DNA of 64,000 nucleotides from Beijerinckia mobilis (lineage in GTDB: Bacteria > Pseudomonadota > Alphaproteobacteria > Rhizobiales > Beijerinckiaceae): the NCBI RefSeq assembly GCF_000745425.1, contig NZ_JQJH01000013.1, forward strand, positions 59,996 to 123,995, given 5' to 3'. Under the pieces are notes generated by a model, which was given only the letters and a program-made list of their open reading frames with translations, was not told the origin of the DNA and made no database searches. Shown one piece after another: positions 47,355 through 56,847 of this stretch. The position numbers and the translations under genes are program-made. The first letter of the stretch is position 1. Every line of letters starts with the position of its first letter.

Positions 47355-48844
47355 AGCCGCTCCGGCAGGTTTTCCTCGCGCGCCAGATTGGCGAAACGGG
47401 TCATTTCCGCCTCGAAGGCGAGTTCGACAGTGCCGGTCGGGCCGTGGCGCTGCTTGCCGATGATCACCTCGGCTTTCCCATGCACACGCTCCATATCGGT
47501 CTGCCAGGTGATGAATTCCTCGGTGCCTTCGCGTGGCTGTTTGTTCTTCAGGTAATATTCCTCGCGGAACACAAACATCACGACGTCGGCGTCCTGTTCG
47601 ATCGAGCCCGATTCACGAAGATCGGATAATTGCGGCCGTTTGTCGTCGCGCGACTCGACCTGACGCGACAATTGCGAAAGGGCGACGACCGGCACGTTCA
47701 ATTCCTTGGCGAGCGCCTTGAGGCCGGTGGTGATCTCGGTCAATTCCTGAACGCGGTTGTCACCGCGCGTCTTGGAGCCGCCGAGCAATTGGAGATAATC
47801 GACGACGAGTACATCCAAGCCACGCTGGCGTTTCAGCCGGCGCGCACGGGCTGTGAGCTGGGCGATCGACAGACCGCCGGTCTGGTCGATGTAAAACGGA
47901 ATGGACTGCATCTCCCGTGCCGCTTCGACGATACGGTGAAATTCCTGCTCGGTCATATCGCCGCGCCGGATCTTGTAGGAGGCGACCGCGGCCTGTTCGG
48001 CGATGATGCGGGTTGCGAGCTGTTCCGACGACATTTCGAGCGAGAAGAAGCCGACGACGCCGCCATTCACCGTTTCCGCCGATCCGTCCGGGCGCGTGTG
48101 GAATTCATAGGCTTTGGCGATGTTGAAGGCGATATTGGTGGCGAGTGCCGTCTTGCCCATGCCGGGGCGCCCTGCGACGATCACCAGATCGGAGGCCTGC
48201 AGGCCGCCCATCATACGGTCGAGATCGCTGAGGCCGGTTGCTATGCCAGAGAGATGGCCGTCGCGTTCGAAGGCCTTGGCGGCCATATCGACCGCCGTCG
48301 TCAGCGCATCCGAAAACCGTAGGAAACCACCGTCGTAGCGGCCTGTCTCGGCGATTGAGAAGAGCTTGCGCTCGGCTTCCTCGATCTGCGCGCGCGGTGT
48401 TGCATCGACAGGCGCGTCATAGGCGGCATTGACGATTTCCTCGCCGATGACGATCAGTTCCCGCCGCACCGCGAGATCGTGAATGGTGCGTCCGTAATCC
48501 TCGGCATTGATGATCGATGTCGCCTCGGCGGCGAGCCGGGCGAGATATTCCGGCACGCTCATCCCGCCGAGATCATGATCGCCGAGATAGGTTTTGAGGG
48601 TAATGGGCTTGGCGATTTTGCCGGCGCGGATCAGCTGCGAGGCAATATCATAAATGCGCCGATGCAGTTCTTCGGCGAAATGTTCCGGACGCAGAAAATC
48701 GGAGACGCGGTCAAACGCATCGTTATTGACGAGAATCGCCCCGAGCAAGGCCTGCTCCGCCTCGATATTGTGAGGCGCTGTGCGAAAGGCCGGCGCCCGC
48801 GTGGGCGCAAGGTCTAGCGTGGCATAGTCGTCGATTGTCGCCAT
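47351..48844 (-). CDS. dnaB: Replicative DNA helicase
   Basis: A 497-residue hexameric helicase that unwinds DNA at the fork. The N-terminal domain starts PHNIEAEQALLGAIL; the RecA-like domain has Walker A AGRPGMGKTALATNIA, Walker B VLVVDYLQLL and the arginine-finger region. MATIDDYATL at 48844 is chosen as start since the family has only a short lead before PHNIEAEQ; the frame stays open further upstream. It lies between rplI and alr. Confidence 0.97.
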   Translation of the reverse strand: MATIDDYATLDLAPTRAPAFRTAPHNIEAEQALLGAILVNNDAFDRVSDFLRPEHFAEELHRRIYDIASQLIRAGKIAKPITLKTYLGDHDLGGMSVPEYLARLAAEATSIINAEDYGRTIHDLAVRRELIVIGEEIVNAAYDAPVDATPRAQIEEAERKLFSIAETGRYDGGFLRFSDALTTAVDMAAKAFERDGHLSGIATGLSDLDRMMGGLQASDLVIVAGRPGMGKTALATNIAFNIAKAYEFHTRPDGSAETVNGGVVGFFSLEMSSEQLATRIIAEQAAVASYKIRRGDMTEQEFHRIVEAAREMQSIPFYIDQTGGLSIAQLTARARRLKRQRGLDVLVVDYLQLLGGSKTRGDNRVQELTEITTGLKALAKELNVPVVALSQLSRQVESRDDKRPQLSDLRESGSIEQDADVVMFVFREEYYLKNKQPREGTEEFITWQTDMERVHGKAEVIIGKQRHGPTGTVELAFEAEMTRFANLAREENLPERL

Positions 48845-49010
48845 GGGCCTAATTTGAAATGCCGCGCCTATCGAAAGGGTGGCGACTGCCAAAGGGCGCG
48901 CCAAATCCCAGATCGTCAGCTGCGATGGTGGAAACGGAACCCCCATTTTCGCATGCTGGATGCCGGAAACAGAGTCTTCTTTTCAGAAATTCGCCATTCC
49001 GGAGGAAACC

Positions 49011-49041
49011 GTGTGTCCGGCTGCAGCGGCGCCGGACACAC
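49011..49041. terminator. Hairpin between rplI and dnaB
   Basis: GTGTGTCCGGC pairs perfectly with GCCGGACACAC across a nine-base loop, 20 bp after the rplI stop. There is no U-run on either side, so it could be a 3' stabiliser or a Rho-type end for the ribosomal-protein transcript. Confidence 0.5.
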
Positions 49042-49058
49042 CAGATAGTCAGAAACGA

Positions 49059-49628
49059 TCAGCGATCGCCGAGGCTGCCGCCGGCATCGGCCAGGGCGGC
49101 GCCTATTTCGAGGCCGAGTTCGTCGAGATTGGTCTCTTCGACGACATTGATTTCTTCGCCCTTGGCCTGACGTTCGGCCTCGGCCGGCGAACGGGCGATG
49201 TTGACGGAAATCTTGACTGTCACTTCGGGATGCAGATGCACCTCGACCTCATGCAGGCCGATGGTCTTGATCGGCGTGGTCAGGGCGATCTGGTTGCGAT
49301 GAATATCGAAACCGGCAGCGATCGCGACATCGGCGATATCGCGCGGCGACACGGAACCATAGAGCTGGCCGGTTTCACCTGCCTGGCGGATGATGATGAA
49401 GCTCTGGCCATCGAGACGCTCGCCGATCGCCGCAGCGGAATCACGCATTTCCTGGTTGCGGGTTTCGAGATGCACGCGCTGGCTTTCGAAATGTTTCTTG
49501 TTGGCTTCGGTGGCGCGCAGCGCCTTGCCGCCCGGCAGCAGGAAATTGCGGGCATAACCGTTCTTGACGCGCACAATATCGCCCATGTGGCCGAGCTTGG
49601 TGATGCGTTCGAGGAGAATGACGTCCAT
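49059..49628 (-). CDS. rplI: 50S ribosomal protein L9
   Basis: A 189-residue ribosomal protein. The N-terminal RNA-binding domain starts [19 protein letters not shown] and contains [17 protein letters not shown], followed by the connecting helix and C-terminal domain ([18 protein letters not shown]). About 40 residues beyond the E. coli length, at the acidic C-terminus, are usual for alphaproteobacterial L9. It ends the rpsF-rpsR-DUF2232-rplI run. Confidence 0.98.
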   Translation of the reverse strand: MDVILLERITKLGHMGDIVRVKNGYARNFLLPGGKALRATEANKKHFESQRVHLETRNQEMRDSAAAIGERLDGQSFIIIRQAGETGQLYGSVSPRDIADVAIAAGFDIHRNQIALTTPIKTIGLHEVEVHLHPEVTVKISVNIARSPAEAERQAKGEEINVVEETNLDELGLEIGAALADAGGSLGDR

Positions 49629-49693
49629 TGAAAAAATCCTTCGCGGCTGGATCGCGGCTGTGCCGCGATGGGTTGCAATAATCCAAAGGGGAA

Positions 49694-50782
49694 TCAGGAA
49701 CCGAGACTGGCATCCGATCGCGGTTTCGTCAGGTCCCGGCGTTTGCCGAGCGGAAAGATCGTGTCGACGAGACCGAGCAGGGTCAGCGGCCAGGGCATGA
49801 GAAGCACGAAAGCCAGATAGACGATGATCAGCAGCGGGACGCGATAGCTCAGGCCGCGCGTGAGATCATGGATCGCTCCAAGCCCCTGAAGAGCGAAGCC
49901 GAGACCGAAGGTCACGGCGAAGACGAGGGCGATAAAACCACTGGGTCCGCCAAGAAAAGTGAGAACGCAGGCCAATATGAAGAGCGGAGCAAAGATCCGC
50001 GGCAGACGCAGATTGTGCGGAATATCCGGCCAGGGTTGCGGCAACAGGCCGGAGACTTGGACGACGCGTCCGGCGAGCCAAAGGTTGACGACCAGCATGA
50101 GAAAGGTCGAGGCTGCGATGAAGGGGCCGAAGGCGAGGACGATGATGCGGGCGATATCCGCTGTCTTGAAATCGGCCGGCCATTTCACGCCGCTCGTCTC
50201 AACCTGCGAGAGCAGCGGAAGGATTTCTTCCACGGTCTTGTCGACAACCGCGTGAAATCCGCCGTGGCGTGACCAGATCCAGAACGATCCGGCGGTCACG
50301 AGCAGAGCCGACACAAACAGGGCGAAAGCGGTGGCGCGCGCCACCGGTTGGTGAGGACCGTGCCAGAGGGATGCAAGGGAATGGGCAAATCCGTGAGGCG
50401 CGAGCGTCGATTGCTGATCGGTGCGGCCGAGTAGCCCAAGACAAAAGGAGGGGAGGCCGAGACTGAGGAAGTAGATGGCGGCGATCTGCGCCACATTCAC
50501 CAGCGTCTGTTGCCGCAGCTCACTCACATCGACTCCCTCTCCAGGGTTCACCGAGGCGAGTGCGCCGAGCATTGCGATGCCGAGCACCCCGGTAACGAGG
50601 GAGATGAGGCCGGTGCCGAATCCGAGGGCGGCGATCATCAGTGGCAGCGGGGAAAGATAGGCAAGCAGCATGGCCGCAAAGGTCCCGCGCCCAGCGAGAC
50701 TGAACAGCAAGGCCGAGGCGATTCCCGCGCCGAGTGCCAGGACATGCGGCGTGCCGAATTCGAGAGTGTGTTTTTTCGTCAT
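49694..50782 (-). CDS. DUF2232 multi-pass membrane protein
   Basis: A 362-residue inner-membrane protein with about eight hydrophobic segments (for instance [19 protein letters not shown] and [20 protein letters not shown]). DUF2232 proteins sit between rpsR and rplI in many alphaproteobacteria; their role is unknown. The ATG at 50782 ([16 protein letters not shown]) begins just before the first helix; the frame is open further upstream without family features. Confidence 0.88.
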   Translation of the reverse strand: MTKKHTLEFGTPHVLALGAGIASALLFSLAGRGTFAAMLLAYLSPLPLMIAALGFGTGLISLVTGVLGIAMLGALASVNPGEGVDVSELRQQTLVNVAQIAAIYFLSLGLPSFCLGLLGRTDQQSTLAPHGFAHSLASLWHGPHQPVARATAFALFVSALLVTAGSFWIWSRHGGFHAVVDKTVEEILPLLSQVETSGVKWPADFKTADIARIIVLAFGPFIAASTFLMLVVNLWLAGRVVQVSGLLPQPWPDIPHNLRLPRIFAPLFILACVLTFLGGPSGFIALVFAVTFGLGFALQGLGAIHDLTRGLSYRVPLLIIVYLAFVLLMPWPLTLLGLVDTIFPLGKRRDLTKPRSDASLGS

Positions 50783-51136
50783 ACCTTGCTGTCCCGCAAA
50801 GCCGCGGTTAGGGACGGGGCCGCGGCAGCCCGCCCCAGCACAAGAACGTCTCAAAGAAACGTTCCAGGTTCGTTGAAACCTCCGGCGCCCAGCGTTTTGT
50901 GCTTGCGGCCGGCGATCGAGGTGCCGGTACCTCGACCAATTCATGCGTTGTCTGGGTTCATTCCGAAACGCGTTCGGAATGAGATCAATGGTATGGTCTG
51001 TCTCAGCCGGAAAGGAAGGTCCTGACCGTTGAAGCGTTTCTGAAGGGAAATGCGTGCAGGCGGTTGGGAGGCTGGTGTTTCCGGGCAAAGACCGACGACA
51101 GCCGGACGTCTTGCGCCCGGCCGCAGGATGATCAGC
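50783..51136. other. 354-bp gap between rpsR and the DUF2232 gene
   Basis: It holds a ten-base-arm hairpin (50958-50982: TCATTCCGAA, five bases, TTCGGAATGA) that may attenuate or process the rpsR transcript. Its CGGAA sequence recalls the first hairpin of the dispersed repeats but the rest does not match. No gene seen. Confidence 0.5.
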
Positions 51137-51379
51137 TCAGCGAATCACATAAGGCAGCAGGCCGAGGAAACGGGCACGCTTGATCGCCTGCGCCAGTTCA
51201 CGCTGCTTCTTCGCCGACACGGCGGTGATACGCGAGGGTACGATCTTGCCACGCTCGGAAATGTAGCGGGAGAGAAGCCGCGTATCCTTATAATCGATCT
51301 TCGGCGCATTCGGGCCAGAGAAGGGGCAGGTCTTGCGGCGGCGGAAAAACGGCCGGCGGGGAGCTGCGGGGGTCGTCAT
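51137..51379 (-). CDS. rpsR: 30S ribosomal protein S18
   Basis: An 80-residue ribosomal protein that pairs with S6 on 16S r[22 protein letters not shown] and [19 protein letters not shown] are typical, and the C-terminal [17 protein letters not shown] segment is present as [16 protein letters not shown]. The ATG overlaps the rpsF stop by one base. Confidence 0.98.
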   Translation of the reverse strand: MTTPAAPRRPFFRRRKTCPFSGPNAPKIDYKDTRLLSRYISERGKIVPSRITAVSAKKQRELAQAIKRARFLGLLPYVIR

Positions 51380-51825
51380 CAGTAGAGTCCTTCTTCGCCA
51401 GCAGTATCTTCACGCGGACGGCGCGGGCCGCGGTCGCCTTTTTCACCACGTTCGGGGCGCGGGCCACGGGGACGCTCGCCACGTTCGCCGCGATCGTCGT
51501 CATCGCGTTTGCGCATCATAGCGGAGGGACCAGCCTCGTGTTCCTCGACGCGCAGGGTCATGAAGCGCAGGACATCTTCATTGATGCCCATCTGCCGTTC
51601 CATTTCCGTGAGAGCGGCGGAAGGAGCTTCGATATTGAGAAGAGAGAAATGCGCCTTGCGATTCTTCTTGATTCGGTAGGCGAGGGATTTGACGCCCCAA
51701 TATTCGACCTTGGTCACCTTGCCTTCGAAGGATTCGATGACAGCTTTCAACTGCTCTGTCAGGGCTTCCACCTGCTGGGCGGAAATATCCTGGCGAGCCA
51801 GATAGACATGCTCGTAAAGAGCCAT
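51379..51825 (-). CDS. rpsF: 30S ribosomal protein S6
   Basis: A 148-residue S6. The core [19 protein letters not shown] through [14 protein letters not shown] matches the family; the last 45 residues are a charged Arg/Gly/Glu/Asp tail ([18 protein letters not shown]), as in many Hyphomicrobiales. The start at 51825 fits the family; upstream in-frame codons do not. It is translationally coupled to rpsR. Confidence 0.98.
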   Translation of the reverse strand: MALYEHVYLARQDISAQQVEALTEQLKAVIESFEGKVTKVEYWGVKSLAYRIKKNRKAHFSLLNIEAPSAALTEMERQMGINEDVLRFMTLRVEEHEAGPSAMMRKRDDDDRGERGERPRGPRPERGEKGDRGPRRPREDTAGEEGLY

Positions 51826-52284
51826 GGACCAGCCTTTCTTTGTTGCGGAGGTGCGGCTTCGGCGCAGAGCCCTTCGAGCCTGTTGAAAGGCCCGAGCAGA
51901 CGCGAAGGCGGAGACACGGGAAGCCACGAGAGGCGGTTTCCGTTCAGCCCCCAGCCGAAGAAGCGAAGCGCGCTTTATAGCGGCTTTACTCCGGAAAACA
52001 AGAGGGTTTTGCACGCATCAAGCCGTTCCGGGAGGCTCGGCAGGCGGTCAGCCTGGGGGATCACCGATCGGTCCTTTGGGGACGCGTCGATGTTTTCTTC
52101 CGGTTCCTTTCACTTGCACGTGAAAATCCGGGTGGCTCGGGAAAATTCTCTTCCATTGACAAGGTTGGGGTATCAAACCGGATCATGGCCGCGATTTACG
52201 GGCGGGCCGGTTCGAGGTTTCTTCTCCAAAACGAATACGCCAAGCCGTGAATATCCGGATAGCGAAGCGCCCAGGGCCTGGATC
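51826..52284. other. 459-bp divergent gap between rpsF and the MFS gene
   Basis: Promoters for both directions should lie here. S6:S18-binding leader RNAs are known before rpsF in many bacteria, but I could not make out one with confidence. No gene recognised. Confidence 0.45.
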
Positions 52285-53559
52285 ATGAGCAAGACGATTG
52301 ACGCCACGGAAATGTCCCAGGGCGCCATGGTGATGGAATCGACGGAGGCGCCGGCGACACAATTGCGTCGTGGCGGTTCGGCCTATCGTCGGGTCAATCT
52401 GGCGCTGGCTGCGGCCGGATTCTCCACTTTCGCGATTCTCTATTGCGTGCAGCCGCTCCTCCCCGTGTTTTCGCGTGATTTCGGATTGACTCCCGGCGCG
52501 GCCAGTCTCGCCCTTTCGCTCACCAGCGCGACGCTCGCCGTCGCGCTACTCGGCGCCGGACAGATTTCCGATGTGCGTGGGCGCAAAGGGATGATGGCCT
52601 TTTGCCTGTTCAGTGTCGGTCTGTTGACCGTTCTATCCGCTTTTGCCGCCAGCTGGCCGCAACTTCTCGCCATCCGCGCGCTCGAAGGGCTTTTGCTCAG
52701 CGGCGTGCCCGCGGTCGCCATGGCCTATCTGGCAGAGGAAATTCATCCAGCCGATCTTGGCGGCGCCATGGGCCTCTACATTGCCGGCAATGCCTATGGC
52801 GGCATGGTCGGGCGGGTTTTGACCAGTTTTATCGTCGATCATACCGAATCCTGGCGCGTCGCGCTCGGCGTCGTCGGCTCTCTCGGCGTCGCCACGGCCC
52901 TTGGGTTCACGCTTCTCTTGCCGCCATCGCGTCATTTCGTTCCGATTGACCGGCCGCCTCTGCGCGGCCTGCATCGGCCGTTTTTGCGCCATTTCGGCGA
53001 TCCGGGCCTTTGCTGGCTGTTCCTGACCGGGTTCCTTTTGATGGGATCCTTCGTCACCGTCTATAATTACGCGAGCTACCGGCTTATCGCGCCGCCATTT
53101 TCGCTCGCGCCGGGACCAGCGGGAACCATTTTTCTGGTCTATCTTTTCGGCGGCCCGGCCTCGGCGACCTTTGGGCGTCTGGCGAGCCGGGTGGAACGTT
53201 CCCGGATGATTATTATCGGCCTCGTCTCGATGTTTTTCGGCCTCTCGCTGACGCTGACCTCTGCGCTGATCGTCAATATTTTCGGCATTGGCCTCATCAC
53301 CATCGGCTTTTTCGGTGCCCATGCAGTGGCGAGCGGCTGGGTCGGGCGTCGCGCGGAAATCGGCCGGGGGCAGGCGGCTGCGCTCTATCTGTTCAGTTAT
53401 TATATGGGATCGAGCCTCATCGGCACGCTCGGAGGCTGGTTCTATGCCGGGGCAGGCTGGGCTGGCATGTGTGGCCTTCTCGGCGCTCTGCTGATGCTGG
53501 CTTTGTTCGTCGCCATTCGTCTGCAGCGGATCGAGCGTTGCGAACCGCTACGCGGGTAG
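52285..53559 (+). CDS. MFS transporter, YnfM-like
   Basis: About 424 residues with twelve hydrophobic segments. GAGQISDVRGRKGMMAFCLF carries the MFS signature between helices 2 and 3, and VQPLLPVFSRDFGLTPGAAS is a typical helix 1-2 segment. The group includes E. coli YnfM and arabinose/drug efflux relatives; the substrate is unknown. Start codons at 52285, 52312 and 52327 are all possible; 52285 follows an AGGG. It stands between divergent rpsF and fabD. Confidence 0.9.
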   Translation: MSKTIDATEMSQGAMVMESTEAPATQLRRGGSAYRRVNLALAAAGFSTFAILYCVQPLLPVFSRDFGLTPGAASLALSLTSATLAVALLGAGQISDVRGRKGMMAFCLFSVGLLTVLSAFAASWPQLLAIRALEGLLLSGVPAVAMAYLAEEIHPADLGGAMGLYIAGNAYGGMVGRVLTSFIVDHTESWRVALGVVGSLGVATALGFTLLLPPSRHFVPIDRPPLRGLHRPFLRHFGDPGLCWLFLTGFLLMGSFVTVYNYASYRLIAPPFSLAPGPAGTIFLVYLFGGPASATFGRLASRVERSRMIIIGLVSMFFGLSLTLTSALIVNIFGIGLITIGFFGAHAVASGWVGRRAEIGRGQAAALYLFSYYMGSSLIGTLGGWFYAGAGWAGMCGLLGALLMLALFVAIRLQRIERCEPLRG

Positions 53560-53717
53560 GGGCGGCTTTTTATTTCGGACGCTTCAATGAGACGGGAAGG
53601 AAAATATCCCTGTCTCTTCCGTGCCTCACCCCTGTCATTTTCTTGCAATGATGCTTGACTTCACGGGCCGGGAATGGCACTCGCTCCCGTTCAAATCAAC
53701 GGGAGACCGACCCAATC

Positions 53718-54683
53718 GTGTCCAAAGCATATGTGTTTCCTGGTCAAGGATCGCAATCGGTTGGCATGGGCAAGGCTTTGTACGAAAATTTCGCGTCTGC
53801 ACGCGCGGTTTTCGATGAAGTCGACGATGCACTGGGGGAAAAGCTATCGACCCTGATGTTCGAGGGTCCGGAAGCGGAGCTGACCCTTACTGCCAATGCG
53901 CAACCGGCATTGATGGCAGTCAGCCTGGCGGTTATCCGCGTGCTGGAGGATGAGACGGGGCTCGATCTTGCCCGTGATGCCCGCTACGTGGCCGGCCACT
54001 CCCTCGGCGAATATTCGGCCCTTGCGGCGGCTGGTTCCCTCACCTTGCGCGATACGGCGCGGCTGCTGCGCCGGCGCGGCGCGGCAATGCAGAACGCGGT
54101 GCCGGTTGGTGTCGGCGCGATGGCCGCGCTTCTGGGTCTCGATTATGAAACCGGACTGGCGGTGACCCGCCAGGCGCAGGAAGAGAGTGGCCACGGAGCC
54201 GTCTGCGCCGTGGCTAATGACAATGGCGGCGGCCAGGTGGTTGCCTCGGGCACCAAGGCCTCGGTCGACCGGGCGATGGAAATTGCCAAGTCCAAGGGGG
54301 CCAAACGGTCGATGCTGCTGTCAGTCTCGGCACCCTTCCACTGCCCGCTGATGGAGCCGGCGGCCCGGGTGATGGCCGAGGCTTTAGCTGAAACAATCAT
54401 CCTGCCACCACGCGTCCCGCTCGTCGCTAATGTCAGCGCCGCGCCGGTGACGGATCCGGAAATGATTCGGTCTCTGCTCGTCACCCAGGTCACCGGCACT
54501 GTGCGCTGGCGTGAAAGCATTCTGTTCATGGCCGAACAGGGCGTCGATCTTTTCATCGAATGCGGTAGCGGCAAGGTTCTGACTGGCCTTTTGAAACGCA
54601 TTGCGCCGAAGGTCCATGGTCAGTCGATCGGCCAGTTGGCGGATTTCGAAGCCCTGCGTGTCACCTTGAGGAAAGCGTCGTAA
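53718..54683 (+). CDS. fabD: Malonyl-CoA:ACP transacylase
   Basis: A 321-residue enzyme that loads malonyl groups on ACP. YVFPGQGSQSVGMGKAL at the start, GHSLGEYSALAAAG with the nucleophile Ser, and SAPFHCPLMEPA with the catalytic His are all present. The GTG at 53718 places the first motif as in the family; a TTG or ATG upstream in the same frame (53655) would add 21 residues unlike FabD. First gene of the fatty-acid cluster, although 432 bp and a repeat separate it from fabG. Confidence 0.96.
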   Translation: MSKAYVFPGQGSQSVGMGKALYENFASARAVFDEVDDALGEKLSTLMFEGPEAELTLTANAQPALMAVSLAVIRVLEDETGLDLARDARYVAGHSLGEYSALAAAGSLTLRDTARLLRRRGAAMQNAVPVGVGAMAALLGLDYETGLAVTRQAQEESGHGAVCAVANDNGGGQVVASGTKASVDRAMEIAKSKGAKRSMLLSVSAPFHCPLMEPAARVMAEALAETIILPPRVPLVANVSAAPVTDPEMIRSLLVTQVTGTVRWRESILFMAEQGVDLFIECGSGKVLTGLLKRIAPKVHGQSIGQLADFEALRVTLRKAS

Positions 54684-54956
54684 ATCCGGCGCTTTCCGGG
54701 ATCCAGGTGGAAGCGGCTTCGGTGTGCCGGGGCTGCCCCATGGGCCTATGGCGCTTGATGTGTGCTTCACGAGGAGCATTCACCGGGGACGCGAATCAGA
54801 CGCCTAAGGATCACTTTTCAATCCGGCGGCCTTGGAAGAGAAAAGTGGGTTTTATCCTCCGTCGTGCACCCATTTAGCCGTTTTCTGAGCAGCTTTTGTG
54901 GCAAAAGCCCTGATTGATTTCGTTTCCCGAAGCAGATCAATGCTGCCTATCCTTTC

Positions 54957-55058
54957 AGAGCATTTCGGATCTGTCCAGAAATGCTCTACTCAAAAAAACA
55001 GCGCATTTTCGATTAGAAGAGAATCGCTTCGCGATTCAAAGCTATTGACAATGCTCTA
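54957..55058 (+). repeat. Two-hairpin dispersed repeat, copy 8
   Basis: Full copy: AGAGCATTTCGGATCTGTCC with complement AGAAATGCTCT, linker ACTCAAAAAAACAGC, then GCATTTTCGATTA, core GAATCGCTTCGCGATTC and end CAATGCTCTA. The core is written in the reverse sense of other copies (CGCTTCGCG for CGCGAAGCG). Confidence 0.85.
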
Positions 55059-55071
55059 TCTTATTTTGGTG

Positions 55072-55099
55072 AAGCGTTCCGGAAACATCCGGAACGCTT
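55072..55099. promoter_or_regulatory. Single hairpin abutting the fabG ribosome binding site
   Basis: AAGCGTTCCGG and CCGGAACGCTT pair over 11 bp around AAACAT. It matches the first hairpin of the dispersed repeat and ends one base before GGGGAG of fabG. In mRNA it would end right at the ribosome binding site, so it could affect fabG translation or act as a processing site. Confidence 0.6.
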
Positions 55100-55115
55100 G
55101 GGGAGCCATTCCTTC

Positions 55116-55853
55116 ATGTTCGAACTCACCGGCAAGACGGCCCTCGTCACAGGGGCGAGCGGCGGCCTTGGGCAGGCCATAGCGCGCGCCCTGCATCGTC
55201 AGGGGGCTGTTGTCGCTCTGTCCGGCACCCGCCGCGAGCAGCTCGAAAGCCTCGCGGCGGAACTCGAGACCAATGTGCATGTTCTGCCCTGCGATCTCAG
55301 CGACCCCAATGCCGTCGAGGCTTTGGTGCCGGCGGCGGAGGCGGCGCTTGGTTCTCTGGATATTCTGGTCAACAACGCCGGCATTACCCGAGATAATCTC
55401 TTCATGCGCATGAAAGATGAGGAATGGGACGCTGTGCTGGCCGTCAATCTGACAGCCTCGTTCCGTCTGGCGCGGGCGAGTCTTAAGGGCATGATGAAGC
55501 GCCGTTACGGCCGGATTATCGGTATCACCTCGGTGGTGGGTGTGACCGGCAATGCGGGGCAGGGCAATTATGCGGCCGCCAAGGCGGGCATGATTGGCAT
55601 GTCGAAGAGCCTCGCGATGGAAGTCGCAACGCGCAACGTGACCGTGAATTGCGTGGCTCCGGGCTTCATCGAAAGTCCGATGACGGCGGTCTTGAACGAG
55701 AAGCAGAAGACCGCAATCCTCGCCAATGTTCCGATGGACCGACTCGGGAGTGGTGATGATGTCGCTTCGGCGGTCGTCTATCTTGCGAGTTCGGAAGCCG
55801 CCTATGTCACTGGGCAGACCCTCCATGTCAACGGGGGAATGGCAATGATATGA
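55116..55853 (+). CDS. fabG: 3-oxoacyl-ACP reductase
   Basis: A 245-residue NADPH-dependent SDR that reduces 3-ketoacyl-[22 protein letters not shown] binds the cofactor, [19 protein letters not shown] is FabG-specific, and [15 protein letters not shown] carries the catalytic Tyr and Lys. The ATG at 55116 gives the standard FabG length; a TTG at 55098 is less likely. Lies between fabD and acpP as usual. Confidence 0.97.
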   Translation: MFELTGKTALVTGASGGLGQAIARALHRQGAVVALSGTRREQLESLAAELETNVHVLPCDLSDPNAVEALVPAAEAALGSLDILVNNAGITRDNLFMRMKDEEWDAVLAVNLTASFRLARASLKGMMKRRYGRIIGITSVVGVTGNAGQGNYAAAKAGMIGMSKSLAMEVATRNVTVNCVAPGFIESPMTAVLNEKQKTAILANVPMDRLGSGDDVASAVVYLASSEAAYVTGQTLHVNGGMAMI

Positions 55854-56178
55854 GGTATTTATAGCTTTTTTGATAGGGTTTGGCGGGGCTCTCGCCAAGG
55901 TGATGGAAGTATGTTACCAACCGCGTGGACTGTGTAAGGGGTGTCGGGCTGGTGGCAGACTTGGGTGTCGATCTCCGGCGTTGGCTTCCAATCCGATGTC
56001 CCGTGTCGCTCCCGAGAATGAAGCAGTCCTATTGGCCGCTTGCACTCCCGCGCGGCGATCGTTAAGGACACCCTTCAGTCCCACATTTGGAAAATCGAAT
56101 GCGTCGTGGGCGGCACTTTTACACCGCGCATCGAAATGGCCATGTCGGCAGCAGGATAAGGACGAGGATCAAACGACC
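55854..56178. other. 325-bp gap between fabG and acpP
   Basis: No recognised gene or repeat copy. The highly expressed acpP is likely to have its own promoter here. The acpP frame remains open upstream to 55870, but that part does not resemble a protein family. Confidence 0.5.
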
Positions 56179-56418
56179 ATGAGCGATGTCGCCGAGCGCG
56201 TGAAAAAGATTGTTATAGAACATCTCGGTGTCGACGCGGATAAAGTTGTCGACGATGCCAATTTCATTGAAGATCTTGGCGCCGATTCCCTCGATACGGT
56301 GGAACTTGTGATGGCCTTCGAGGAAGAATTCGGTGTCGAAATTCCCGACGATGCCGCTGAAACGATCGTGACCGTCGGGGATGCGATCCGCTTCCTGAAA
56401 AAGGCCACTGCGGCCTGA
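56179..56418 (+). CDS. acpP: Acyl carrier protein
   Basis: A 79-residue acidic four-helix carrier. The phosphopantetheine Ser lies in [20 protein letters not shown], and the start [18 protein letters not shown] is typical. It shuttles acyl chains for FabD, FabG and FabF encoded around it. A perfect 20-bp-stem terminator follows 140 bp after the stop. Confidence 0.98.
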   Translation: MSDVAERVKKIVIEHLGVDADKVVDDANFIEDLGADSLDTVELVMAFEEEFGVEIPDDAAETIVTVGDAIRFLKKATAA

Positions 56419-56847
56419 GCAATTCTTTGGCATGACGCTTTTCGTTCATGCCCTTTCCGAAAGGTCGATGCCGGACGGCGCAGGCGGAAGTCTCCGCCGG
56501 CGGTATCGAGCCTTTCTATTCTCCTTCCGGTATAGTCGACAAAGTCTCGGCGTCGTTGCGGCCGAAAAGCAAAAATCCGGTTGCCGCCGGATTTTTGCTT
56601 TTCGGCGGATTTCATGAATTATCGAAATTCATGCCTTTTCTCTCCGAGCCATTCTCCCCATGAACGGAGAGGTAAAAACGCGGCGAAAGCCGTGTAAGGG
56701 TGATTTTTTCAGGCGCAACCAGCATTGATTTTGTTCATTCGAACAACATTTATGCTGCGCGCAAAACAATTGGCGGCGGACTGCTGAGAGCCGCTCGGGC
56801 CCCTCGGGATGGCCGGTTCCGGCTCCCTCTTTTCCTCAAGGTCATTT
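56419..56847. other. 429-bp gap between acpP and fabF
   Basis: Apart from the acpP terminator, it holds no recognised feature. The fabF promoter should lie after 56610, where the DNA is AT-richer. Confidence 0.5.
56561..56606. terminator. Intrinsic-type hairpin after acpP
   Basis: A perfect 20-bp stem (left arm GCCGAAAAGCAAAAATCCGG) with a six-base loop TTGCCG. The descending arm contains TTTTTGCTTTT, so weak base pairs near the 3' side may help release. Probable end of the acpP transcript. Confidence 0.8.

Larger units (their letters stand above)
54684..55115. other. 432-bp gap between fabD and fabG carrying repeat copies
   Basis: A full dispersed repeat (54957-55058) and a separate first-hairpin unit (55072-55099) fill the second half. 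The first half has no recognised gene. fabG expression probably depends on a promoter here or on read-through across the hairpins. Confidence 0.6.

Noticed and set aside
51826..52014. S6:S18-binding leader RNA before rpsF
   Set aside because: Such leaders are known in other bacteria, but I could not identify the required stem and loop with confidence.
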